A stretch of 64,000 bases of DNA from JAHCHG01 sp965214585 (GTDB lineage Bacteria; Acidobacteriota; Blastocatellia; Pyrinomonadales; Pyrinomonadaceae). The notes beneath the pieces were generated by a model. That model saw only the letters and a list, made by a program, of their open reading frames with translations. It ran no database searches and was not told the DNA's origin. This document shows positions 17,101 to 24,624 of the stretch, in pieces; the first letter of the stretch is position 1, and every line of letters begins with the position of its first letter. Position numbers and translations under genes: made by a program. The stretch spans positions 1,922,001 through 1,986,000 of the forward strand of contig OZ243957.1 of assembly GCA_965214585.1 (NCBI GenBank), in the 5' to 3' direction.

Positions 17101-17156
17101 AGATTATCGAAAATAATCTTCTCTAAGCCTTTTTCGCTTGTGTCCGTATAAGCCAT
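14130..17156 (-). CDS. hsdR: Type I restriction enzyme, R (endonuclease/translocase) subunit
   Basis: 1008 residues, near the family norm. The N-terminal nuclease domain has VITFELKNS, the E-x-K end of a PD-(D/E)xK site, with QYKNDRDP after it. The superfamily 2 motor follows, with Walker A HSAGSGKSNSI and the DEAH box DEAHSSQGG. Helicase motif III-like FAFTATPKNKT and motif VI-like LSRLNRAY complete it. A helical C-terminal region should bind the methylase core. The complex pulls DNA past itself and cuts unmodified DNA at a distance. It is the third gene of an hsdM-hsdS-hsdR run but is separated from hsdS by 250 bp holding a large palindrome. Its last codon overlaps the vapC start. Confidence 0.95.
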   Translation of the reverse strand: MAYTDTSEKGLEKIIFDNLLANGYQAGDVKDYKREFAVDLVKLRDFLQATQPEIAKAFNLSEDTPTRYKFLARLQGEITKRGVIDVLRKGISHKNFSKINFYFGKPTPGNPTAAELHSKNIFSVTRQLRYSRENPNLSLDLCIFLNGLPVITFELKNSLTKQTYEDAIGQYKNDRDPRELLFKFGRCIVHFAVDDSQVWMCSELKGQKSWFLPFNKGFDDGAGNPPKADGGIKTDYLWKEILRRESLAEIIENYAQIVEEEDSEGGKKHKQIFPRYHQLDVVRELLGDAEKNGAGKRYLIQHSAGSGKSNSITWLAHQLVELKTGGNPIFDSIIVITDRRNLDKQIRENIKRFAQVAKVVGGTNKAKDLKNFLTAGKKIIITTVQKFPFVLDEIGNEHRGKKFALIIDEAHSSQGGRTMAQMHLALGENSADEAETIEDVINRIMESRQMLLNASYFAFTATPKNKTLEMFGEKFFAEGETKFRPFHEYTMKQAIEEGFILDVLQNYTPVQSYYRLIKTADDDPKLDVKKANKKLRRYVETQDKAIRHKAEIMVDHFHEEVLAKRKIGGKARAMICTTSIAQAVKYKLAVDEYLKERKSKYKAIVAFSGSHDVGGRELTESDMNKFPSSQIEKRFRQDEYRFLIVADKFQTGYDEPFLHTMYVDKVLAGVKAVQTLSRLNRAYPQKYDCFILDFANKTEVIEKAFEPYYRGTVLSEATDPNKLHDLKSDLDAKQIYSSEDVDEIVELFLSGANRDNSRFDLILDKCVHIYLGELDEDGQVDFKSKAKAFLRTYSFLATILTFTNADWEKLSIFLNFLVPKLPAPEEKDLAKGILQMIDMDTYRSEVQTQIEIKLPDKDGKLAPVPIGTVGGLSEMEFDLLSNILRDFNEMFGNLFSDSVETSRIIKEVIPLKVAANRKYQNAQKNSNKETAKLEHDRALQDTITGLVSNHTELFKVFMDNPSFKKWLSETIFALTYEGKQRKFGSMKGLVKNIADDFDAPLKDFEEYM

Positions 17157-17200
17157 AAGAATTCCGCTTAATATAATTTAGGAATAATATTTCTCGTTCT

Positions 17201-17396
17201 TAGTCGGTGAAACCGACGATATATTTGTAGCCCACAACGCAAGATGTGGGAATATTATCAATATCAGATTAAAGCCATTGAAAATGGCGGCATAAATTAT
17301 ATGTCGCGGTTATTCAACCGCTTGAAATAATTCGTTACATCATTCCCACAACTTGCGTTGTGGGCTACAAATATGTTGCCGTCTTCGACGGCTTAT
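17201..17396. repeat. Composite palindromic element between hsdS and hsdR
   Basis: Outer arms 17221-17251 and 17343-17373 are reverse complements with about one mismatch (core GTAGCCCACAACGCAAG). Small hairpins lie outside (GTCGGTGAAACCGAC at 17203-17217, GCCGTCTTCGACGGC near 17378-17392) and inside (GCGGTTATTCAACCGC). No gene is visible. The arrangement of nested GGC/GCC hairpins resembles REP/BIME-type elements and may affect hsdR expression. Confidence 0.75.
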
Positions 17397-17408
17397 CTTC
17401 TTCTCTAA

Positions 17409-19319
17409 TTATTTTTTCTTCGCCTTTTTCGTCATTTCACCAAAACCTTTCGGCACAAAATTTTTCTCCCGCATCCATTTTAACGCATTCAGCCATCTTT
17501 CCGCTTCGATTTTTTGTTTGCTTTCGTGCCAATTCGTCAAAACTTCATTAACAATATCATCATCGGTAAAATCTCTGTCTTCGATTAAAAAATCATTCCA
17601 AACCGCATAAGTCGTAGCGATCATTTCACATATTTCTTTATTGTATGGCTTTAATAAATCAATAACAGTTTGAATTTCAGTTTTTTTATTTCCCCAATGT
17701 TCTTCAAAATACTTTCGATGCTCGCCGAATTTATCTAAAGGTTGATAAATATATTTTTCAGAACTGCCAACCGTTTTGAAATATTTGGCGTTTCTCATTT
17801 GCTTCTCAATTGAAATCAATAACGATTTATCGTGAGGTCCCATTTCGTGGCGAAAATAATTACTTCCAAACCCTTCTAATTCAGCGTGATGTTCAACCAG
17901 ATAAAGTTGTTTCATAAACTTAACGTGACCAAAAGTTTTGTCTTGGTAATTTTGTGCAACAATTTCAGTTCCAACAACAGTTCTCCAGAAAGGATTGAAT
18001 TTTTGCGTCTGATTTGCCGCTTTCGCCTTAAACTGTAAAATTTTCGCGGTTTTCGCTTTGCGGCAATCAATCTTGCCCGTAACCGCCGCGTCAATCAGCG
18101 AAACGCGATATTCCCGCATCAACACGATTTCTTTTTCCGCCTGTTCGATTGCCGTATCAATTTCTGCATTTCTTCGCTCGATGTGTTCGACAATTTCTTT
18201 TTGTTCGGAAATCGGCGGCATAACTATTTTTAGATTTTTTATGAATGACCAACTTGCCCTTGGCATTTTTGCACCAAAAGTTGAGCTATCAACTACATCA
18301 ATAAACAACTTATTCAATAAAAATTTAGCAAGAAATTCAGGTAAAAATACTTTTTCCTGAACTCTAAAAACTAATAATTCACTAACACAAACACCTTCTT
18401 GTTCGGCTAATAAAACTTTTGCAAGATAAGGGCGTAATTTATTGAACAAAACATCTCGTGGTTGAAAACATTTAACAATACTTTCAAAATTTGCATCTTC
18501 TTTGTTTTCAAGTAAATTGCCAGTCCAACTTTCTATATTTTCAAGTGCTATGTAAATTTCATTCTGTTTTTTTGAAGACTTTTGCTCTGTTATATTTTTA
18601 ACAACGGTTTTTAGCCTTTTCACTTCCCAATGCTCTGGAATATTGCCGAGCCAATTAATGCCCGAAGATTTGAGCGAAACATTTTTATCAAGCCCGCGTG
18701 TTACGGCACGATTGATGACGGCGTTTTTTTGTTCTTTCAAAAGTTCGATTATTCGCTTTTTATTTTTGATGAATTTTTTAATCTTCGCTTCTTTCGCTTC
18801 CAAAAATTCGACGATTGCATCTTGCTCTTCGCGTGGCGGCAGAAATATATGAGTTTGCTTGAAATCCATATATCTCATATCCCATTGGTCAACGCGAACG
18901 CCGTAAGATATTCTTTTCCAAACAAAAATATAAAGTTTTGACCGTAACAACCTGTGAATAAATTGCGGATTGTTATTACCTAGTAATCCGCAAACAATAT
19001 ATGCGGGGCTGACAATTCCTTCAAACTCGGAAACGCCCAACGAACCTTGCCAAGTTTTCATTTTATTGAGAACTAAATTATTTTTGCGGACTACTTTGTA
19101 ATTTGATAAATCTTCGGGAATAGTATTGTGGTTTTTATCATCTTTCGTGCGGCGAATAACTCCGAAATCCCGATAAACTGAAAGAAGTTGAAGATCGGGC
19201 TGTCCACGTTCGCTTATTGTCTTAGTTATTCCGCGAACAGTTGATTTCTCCCAATGCTTAGGAATTTCGGGAAGCCAATTCAAATTTGTTTTTTTGTAAT
19301 CCGAATATGGTTTCATCAT
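17409..19319 (-). CDS. hsdS: Type I restriction enzyme, S (specificity) subunit with extra C-terminal domain
   Basis: 636 residues from the ATG pair at 19319; an in-frame TTG at 19337 would overlap hsdM. Two target-recognition domains are evident, each opened by a P-x-H-W box (LPEIPKHWEK near residue 20; LGNIPEHWEVKRL near 225) and closed by helical spacers with PPREEQDAIVEFLEAKEAKI and PPISEQKEIVEHIERRNAEI. The second ends at SLIDAAVTGKID, where ordinary HsdS stops (about 425). About 205 further residues follow: FGHVKFMKQLYLVEHH, YFRHEMGPHDKSLL, TTYAVWNDFLI and a basic tail. The K-x-x-x-x-L-Y-L and M-G-P pattern recalls Panacea/SocA-type antitoxin domains, but this is a weak, by-eye likeness. 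The two recognition halves suggest a bipartite target. Confidence 0.9.
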   Translation of the reverse strand: MMKPYSDYKKTNLNWLPEIPKHWEKSTVRGITKTISERGQPDLQLLSVYRDFGVIRRTKDDKNHNTIPEDLSNYKVVRKNNLVLNKMKTWQGSLGVSEFEGIVSPAYIVCGLLGNNNPQFIHRLLRSKLYIFVWKRISYGVRVDQWDMRYMDFKQTHIFLPPREEQDAIVEFLEAKEAKIKKFIKNKKRIIELLKEQKNAVINRAVTRGLDKNVSLKSSGINWLGNIPEHWEVKRLKTVVKNITEQKSSKKQNEIYIALENIESWTGNLLENKEDANFESIVKCFQPRDVLFNKLRPYLAKVLLAEQEGVCVSELLVFRVQEKVFLPEFLAKFLLNKLFIDVVDSSTFGAKMPRASWSFIKNLKIVMPPISEQKEIVEHIERRNAEIDTAIEQAEKEIVLMREYRVSLIDAAVTGKIDCRKAKTAKILQFKAKAANQTQKFNPFWRTVVGTEIVAQNYQDKTFGHVKFMKQLYLVEHHAELEGFGSNYFRHEMGPHDKSLLISIEKQMRNAKYFKTVGSSEKYIYQPLDKFGEHRKYFEEHWGNKKTEIQTVIDLLKPYNKEICEMIATTYAVWNDFLIEDRDFTDDDIVNEVLTNWHESKQKIEAERWLNALKWMREKNFVPKGFGEMTKKAKKK

Positions 19320-19320
19320 G

Positions 19321-21432
19321 TTAAGCCTGTGCGACAATTTCTTTTAATAAACCTTCGGTTTTGTTTTCGAGAGTCAGCAATTCGGCGGATATTTCCTTTA
19401 TATCTCTGAGCGGTTCGTAACGGTAAAAGTATTTTGTAAAAGAAATTTCATAACCTTTTTTGATGCTGTCCGGGTCAATCCAAGCGTCGGCGACGTGCGG
19501 CAAAACTTCGCGGCGAAAATAATCTTCGATGTCGTCTTTCAAAGGCACATTTTCATAATCTCTCAACGCCGCGTCCGCTTCGTAAATTACGGCGGACTTC
19601 GGTTTTTCGCCCGCATAAACGCCATAAATCGCTTCCGCTTCGGTTTCGATCTTGATTCGCTTAGCAACAACGGGTTCGGCAATTTCGGAAACTTCGCACA
19701 AATATTCGCGGAAAAGTTTTTCGCGTCTGGCGGTCAATTTAACATCCTGCTCGTTTGCTCCTTTTTTCAAAGCCCGCCAAATCTGATTGTAATCATTAAA
19801 CATCGAAGCGTCCGCTTTTTCCGCAAACCGCTCGACCAAATTTGCCAAAGGCGTTTCATTCTCTTTTTCGCAAACCTCGCGTAAATTCGCTAAATTCTCC
19901 GCCGAAAGCGAAATCTGCAAACGCAAAGGTCTTTCAATCGTCATCTTCCAATAGCCGAAATCTTCCGCATCGAAAATTTTTGAGTTCTCGGTTTCTTCAA
20001 AATTCAAGAACTCTCCGACAATTCTTTCAATCTGTTCTTCGCTGAAATAACAATTCTTTTTGCCGAGATTTTTACGCAGTTGGCTTTTCCAATCGGTTGC
20101 GTCAATCAACTGGATTTTGCCTTTGCGTTTGTCGGGTTTGCGGTTTGTCAAAACCCAGATATAAGTTGCGATTCCCGTGTTATAAAACATATTTTCGGGA
20201 ACGCCGATAATCGCTTCGAGCCAATCGTTTTCGATAATCCACTGCCGAATATTGCTTTCGCCTTGTCCCGCGTCGCCTGTAAAAAGTGCCGAACCGTTGT
20301 GAACGGTGGCAATCCGGCTTCCGAGCGGCGTGTCGTCTTTCATTTTAGAAAGCATATTGACTAAGAACATCAATTGCCCGTCGCTTGATCTGGTAACCAG
20401 CGGAAATTCCGCATCGCCGTCGTGCGAAACGACGAAACGCGAATCGGAAATATCCTTTTTGTTGCCGCCGCACAAACGGTCAAGATCAGTTTTCCAAGAT
20501 TTTCCATACGGCGGATTTGCCAGCATAAAATCAAAGGAAGTCGTTGGAAACGCATCACTTGAGAGCGTCGAACCGAAGGCGATATTTTGTTCTTCTTCGC
20601 CTTTGATAAGCAAATCGGCTTTGCAAATAGCGTAAGTTTCGGGGCTGGATTCCTGCCCGTAAAGATGTATGCTGACTTCTTTTTTTCCGTTTTCTTTGGC
20701 AAGTTGCTGTAAAGTTTTCTCCGCTTCCGTCAACATTCCGCCCGTCCCGCAAGCACAATCGTAAACGAGATATGTCGTGCTTAAAACGTCGTCTTTGATC
20801 GGCGTAAAAATCAGTTTTGTCATCAATTGCACGACATCGCGGGGCGTAAAATGTTCGCCCGCTTCTTCGTTGCTGACATCGCTGAACCGTCGGAGCAGTT
20901 CTTCAAAAACCGTTCCCATTCCGTGATTGCTCAAAGCGGGCAATTTAACGCTTCCGTCGGCGTTCAACACATCAAACGGACTCAAATTTATTTCGGGATC
21001 AACAAATTTTTCGACAAAATAATATAAAACATCACCTTCGGCGAGTTTATCCAAATGATTATAAAACCCGAACTTTTTGATAATCTCACCGACATTTGCG
21101 GAAAAACCATTGAGATATTCGGTAAAATTAGCGTGAATTTGTTTCGGATCATTGAGAAGTTTTTTGAGCGTAAATTGCGAAGTGTTGTAGAATTTTTGTT
21201 TTGCCACCGCACATAAAGCCGAATCCTGATTAATGACTTGAGCGAAATCGAGTTGTTTTTTCATCTGCAAAATATCTTCCTTCGTTTTCTCAAGCAGAAC
21301 ATCGAGCCGCCGAATAACCGTCATCGGCAAAATCACTTCGCCGTATTGATGCCGCCGATAAACGTCCCGCAAAACATCGTCGGCGATATTCCAAATGAAA
21401 TTGACAATCGCATTATGTTGAGCGTGTTTCAT
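19321..21432 (-). CDS. hsdM: Type I restriction enzyme, M (methylase) subunit
   Basis: 703 residues from the ATG at 21432 (MKHAQHNAIVNFIWN); an in-frame TTG at 21468 adds residues without family support. An N-terminal helical domain precedes the N6-adenine methylase core: motif I as CACGTGGML and motif IV as NPPYG, with EHFTPRDVVQLM ahead of them, all diagnostic of HsdM. It transfers methyl from S-adenosylmethionine to adenine at the site chosen by HsdS. The protein is longer than the common ~500-residue HsdM because of a C-terminal extension after the core (about residues 510-703) with charged helices, seen in some families. Its stop is one base before the hsdS start, so the two are coupled. 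Confidence 0.95.
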   Translation of the reverse strand: MKHAQHNAIVNFIWNIADDVLRDVYRRHQYGEVILPMTVIRRLDVLLEKTKEDILQMKKQLDFAQVINQDSALCAVAKQKFYNTSQFTLKKLLNDPKQIHANFTEYLNGFSANVGEIIKKFGFYNHLDKLAEGDVLYYFVEKFVDPEINLSPFDVLNADGSVKLPALSNHGMGTVFEELLRRFSDVSNEEAGEHFTPRDVVQLMTKLIFTPIKDDVLSTTYLVYDCACGTGGMLTEAEKTLQQLAKENGKKEVSIHLYGQESSPETYAICKADLLIKGEEEQNIAFGSTLSSDAFPTTSFDFMLANPPYGKSWKTDLDRLCGGNKKDISDSRFVVSHDGDAEFPLVTRSSDGQLMFLVNMLSKMKDDTPLGSRIATVHNGSALFTGDAGQGESNIRQWIIENDWLEAIIGVPENMFYNTGIATYIWVLTNRKPDKRKGKIQLIDATDWKSQLRKNLGKKNCYFSEEQIERIVGEFLNFEETENSKIFDAEDFGYWKMTIERPLRLQISLSAENLANLREVCEKENETPLANLVERFAEKADASMFNDYNQIWRALKKGANEQDVKLTARREKLFREYLCEVSEIAEPVVAKRIKIETEAEAIYGVYAGEKPKSAVIYEADAALRDYENVPLKDDIEDYFRREVLPHVADAWIDPDSIKKGYEISFTKYFYRYEPLRDIKEISAELLTLENKTEGLLKEIVAQA

Positions 21433-21526
21433 AAATTTTTTTATTATGAGAAATTTATCACAAATCAAAAATAAACGCAGATTTTCTTTAATTATTGTCT
21501 GCGTTTATCTTATCGTTACGGCAAAA

Positions 21527-22708
21527 TTACTTCCCGCTGATAATCAACTTCGCAATCGTCTGCAACTGCATATTGCTCGTGCCTTCGTAAATCGCGCCGA
21601 TCTTTGAATCGCGCCAGAATTTTTCGACCGGGTAATCTTTGACGTAACCGTAACCGCCGAAAAGTTCGATGGCTTTTGAAGAGATTTTTTCCGCCACTCT
21701 TGAAGTGTAAAGTTTGGCGATGGCGGCTTCTTTTAAGAAGGATTTGCCCGCGTCTTTTAAACGCGCGGCGTTATATGTTAAAACTCTGGCGGCTTCTAAT
21801 TCGACAGCCATTTCAGCGAGTTGGAATTGGACGACTTGGAATTCGTCTAGTTTTTTGCCGAATTGTTCGCGCTCATTTGTGTAATTTAAGGCGGCTTCAT
21901 AAGCACCTTGCGCGATTCCGACCATTTGCGCGGCGATTCCGATTCTGCCTTCATTCAAGGTTTCGATGGAAACTTTGTAGCCTTTTCCGACTTCGCCGAG
22001 GACGTTTTCTTTCGGGACTTTGCAATTGTCCAAGATCAATTCCGTCGTTGAACTTGCGCGGATTCCGAGTTTGTCTTCTTTTTCGCCGACTGCAAAGCCT
22101 TCAAAATCTTTTTCGACGATAAAAGCGGTGATTCCGCGATAACCGGCTTCCGGGTCAACGGTTGCGAAAAGGACGAAAATTTCCGCTTCATTGCCGTTCG
22201 TGATCCACAGTTTTTGTCCCGTGATTTCGTAATGATCGCCTTTTTCAACCGCGCGGGTTTTGAGCGCGAAAGCGTCCGAACCCGAACCGGCTTCGCTCAA
22301 AGCGTATGCGCCGACTTTCGATTCAGCCAATTGCGGCAGATATTTTTTCTTTTGTTCCTCATTCGCCCATTTGATAATCGCGTTTGTTACCAAAGTGTTC
22401 TGCACGTCAACAAACACGCTCGTCGAAGCGTCAACACGCGCCAATTCTTCAATCGCTAAAATCGCGTTGAAAAACGAACTTCCCGCGCCGCCGTATTCTT
22501 CGGGCGTTTCGATTGCCATCAAACCGATCTCGAAACACTGTCTGATAAGTTCGGGATCAAGTTTTCCCGCTTCTTCCATTTCTTCGACGCGCGGGCGGAC
22601 TTCGCCTTCGGCAAATTCGCGGAAACTGCTGCGAAATAACTCCTCTTCTTCCGATAAATCGGTTAAAGCCGATCTTAAATTTTCTTTTTCTAAAGCTGCT
22701 GCATCCAT
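21527..22708 (-). CDS. Acyl-CoA dehydrogenase
   Basis: 393 residues, typical length. FAD and substrate motifs are clear: YALSEAGSGSDAFALKTRA and KLWITNGNEAE (family signature 1), RIGIAAQMVGIAQGAYEAAL, ERQ/REQFGKKLDEFQ, and the C-terminal AIELFGGYGYVKDYPVEKFWRDSKIG with YEGTSNMQ, whose glutamate is the usual catalytic base. It oxidises acyl-CoA to enoyl-CoA and passes electrons to ETF; likely a short-chain or branched-chain type by overall likeness to butyryl-CoA dehydrogenases. Genes around it are unrelated. Its 3' end has a decayed second copy at 13673-13744, so the restriction cluster lies between two copies of this gene end. Confidence 0.95.
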   Translation of the reverse strand: MDAAALEKENLRSALTDLSEEEELFRSSFREFAEGEVRPRVEEMEEAGKLDPELIRQCFEIGLMAIETPEEYGGAGSSFFNAILAIEELARVDASTSVFVDVQNTLVTNAIIKWANEEQKKKYLPQLAESKVGAYALSEAGSGSDAFALKTRAVEKGDHYEITGQKLWITNGNEAEIFVLFATVDPEAGYRGITAFIVEKDFEGFAVGEKEDKLGIRASSTTELILDNCKVPKENVLGEVGKGYKVSIETLNEGRIGIAAQMVGIAQGAYEAALNYTNEREQFGKKLDEFQVVQFQLAEMAVELEAARVLTYNAARLKDAGKSFLKEAAIAKLYTSRVAEKISSKAIELFGGYGYVKDYPVEKFWRDSKIGAIYEGTSNMQLQTIAKLIISGK

Positions 22709-23174
22709 ATTTTTATTTCCTCTGATTTTTCTAAATTGTTTTATAAAATGATATTTACATCATAAGAAATCTTGCGGCTTCAAGCAACGGCTTTTGTTTT
22801 GATATTGTTAATTGATCGGAGAGAAATCGGTTGGTGAAAACTGTAAAATAGAATTTAGCGAAAAAACCAAATCTATGTTATTCGGCGGAACTACGATGAA
22901 AAGTAATTGTCGGATATTCGGAATTTTAAACGGCAACAGGCAGAAAAATTTATTCAGCAATTTCTGTTTGTCCAGCGGATTGTGAACGCCAGATCGTGAA
23001 GTCCGTGATAACCGCCTTCGCTTATTTGTTTTGCCTGTTTGGGAACGTGCAAAAAACAACCTTTAACATTTTGAAAAATTAAAGTTGCTTTTATAACTTA
23101 AATTTTTCCCCCTGTTTCTTATTAAAAGTTTCTGTTGATTTTGCAATCGAACTCGCATAAATTAACATCTTAAC
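22709..23174. other. Intergenic region, no gene recognised
   Basis: 466 bp between divergent genes. Short open frames on both strands have no recognisable family. A minus-strand stretch near 22970-23050 reads HVPKQAKQISEGGYHGLHDL before a stop, which could be an eroded gene, but I cannot place it. Promoters for the two divergent genes should be here; none stands out. Confidence 0.35.
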
Positions 23175-24284
23175 TTGAGCCATCCGGGAAAGCTGAAAAA
23201 CCTTGTGAATTACAAAGCCGCCGCAAATCAAAAGCCGACATCTCAAATTTCCGATAAGAAAAACGTCAAACGCCTGAAAATACTCGGCGTTATTTTTACG
23301 CTTTTCGGCGTTGCGCTGTTTTCGTATTTTGTTTATTCGGTTGGAGTTACCGAAATTCTCGCCGGAATCGGGAAGATCGGTTTCGACGGTTTTGCGATTA
23401 TTTTGTTTTTGTATCTTCTGAAACTTTCCGTTCGCGCAACCGCTTGGCGGCTTACGGTTTACGAGCCGCACAAACTCGATTTTAAGGATACGCTTCCGGC
23501 GGTAATTATCGGCGAAGCCTTGAGCAGCATTATTCCTCTCGGCATTTTAATCAGCGGAACAGCCAAAGCGTTTGCGGTTCGCCGCCGCGTGCCGTTTGTC
23601 GTCGGTCTGTCTTCGATTGCGACGGAAAATCTTTTTTATTCATTTGTTACGGGACTTTTTATATGCCTCGGCGCGTTCGCGTTTTTGCGCCAATTCGAGC
23701 TTGAACTGACTTATGTTTATCTGATTGATTTTATTATCGGTTTCATATTTCTCTGCATCATCGTCGGAATTGTAATAATCGTCAAGCAAAAACATTGGGC
23801 GAGCAATCTTTGCAGTTGGCTGTATAAACGCCGTATTCTGCCCGGAATTTTGCAGAAAGGTCGCGCTCAGGTCAGGCTTTTTGAAAAACTGGTTTACGGA
23901 TTTTACCGCAAATATCCGCGCCGCTTTTTTCCCATTTTTCTTTTGCAGATCGCATTTCATTCGCTCGGAATTATCGAGGTTTGGTTTATTTTAACCAGAC
24001 TCATTCAGTCATCTCCCGCCTTTTCAACCGCATTTTTTCTCGAATCAATGAGCCGTCTGGTCACGATTGTTTTCAAACTGATTCCGTTTCTCGTCGGAGT
24101 TGACGAAGCCGGCGCGGAATTTATCGTCGAAACTCTGGCAATCGGCGCGGGAATCGGCGTAACTTTGGCAATCGTCCGCAAAGGGCGAATTATTTTCTGG
24201 ACGGCAATCGGTCTGCTTTTAGTCGTCAAACGCGGAATTTCATTACAGGAAATAAAGGAAATCGGAAGCGAAGAAAATTTTTAG
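23175..24284 (+). CDS. Flippase-like integral membrane protein (LPG synthase TM / UPF0104 family)
   Basis: 369 residues with about seven to eight membrane helices (for example ILGVIFTLFGVALFSYFVYS, then FIIGFIFLCIIVGIVIIV and IIFWTAIGLLLVV). The motifs GEALSSIIPLGILISG and LFLYLLKLSVRATAWRL, and VGVDEAGAEF late in the protein, fit the lysylphosphatidylglycerol-synthase transmembrane family. Members flip or help move lipids across the inner membrane; some act in glycolipid or hopanoid pathways. The start is uncertain: TTG at 23175, or GTG at 23205, which would trim ten residues. An intrinsic terminator follows at 24523-24580. The neighbouring GT39-like gene, convergent, is also linked to lipid-carried sugars. 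Confidence 0.8.
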   Translation: MSHPGKLKNLVNYKAAANQKPTSQISDKKNVKRLKILGVIFTLFGVALFSYFVYSVGVTEILAGIGKIGFDGFAIILFLYLLKLSVRATAWRLTVYEPHKLDFKDTLPAVIIGEALSSIIPLGILISGTAKAFAVRRRVPFVVGLSSIATENLFYSFVTGLFICLGAFAFLRQFELELTYVYLIDFIIGFIFLCIIVGIVIIVKQKHWASNLCSWLYKRRILPGILQKGRAQVRLFEKLVYGFYRKYPRRFFPIFLLQIAFHSLGIIEVWFILTRLIQSSPAFSTAFFLESMSRLVTIVFKLIPFLVGVDEAGAEFIVETLAIGAGIGVTLAIVRKGRIIFWTAIGLLLVVKRGISLQEIKEIGSEENF

Positions 24285-24424
24285 AGCCGGTTACGCAAAC
24301 TTATTCTCCCTGCAAATAAACGCGAAAAAATGTTGGTAAATTGTTATTGGTTGATCGTTAATCGCAATTTTATTAACAAACTAACTCTCCTTATGTTAAG
24401 TTAAAGATTGATCGTAATTCTTGA

Positions 24425-24580
24425 TAATAAACGGCTTGTTTAATTTAACCCGCGAAGCGGGTGTCAGCATAAAGCCTCGTGCGTGAGCGCGAGGTCAAGC
24501 ATTAAGCAAGCGATTTAGCCCGTGAAAACGGGCGACAGCCGATTAAACAAAAGGCTGTCGCCCGTTTTCAATCTTTTTTT
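24425..24580 (+). terminator. Repeat region ending in a strong intrinsic terminator
   Basis: Contains small hairpins (CCCGCGAAGCGGG near 24450, CCTCGTGCGTGAGCGCGAGG near 24474). It ends with an 18-bp perfect stem (24523-24540 with 24553-24570, core ACGGGCGACAGCC) followed by ATCTTTTTTT. The last part has the form of a rho-independent terminator for the flippase-like gene, although 240 nt downstream of it; it also looks like a palindromic repeat. Confidence 0.6.
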
Positions 24581-24624
24581 GAAAATTGAAAACCCGTGTT
24601 CAAGAGAAAATAGAAGCTATTTTA

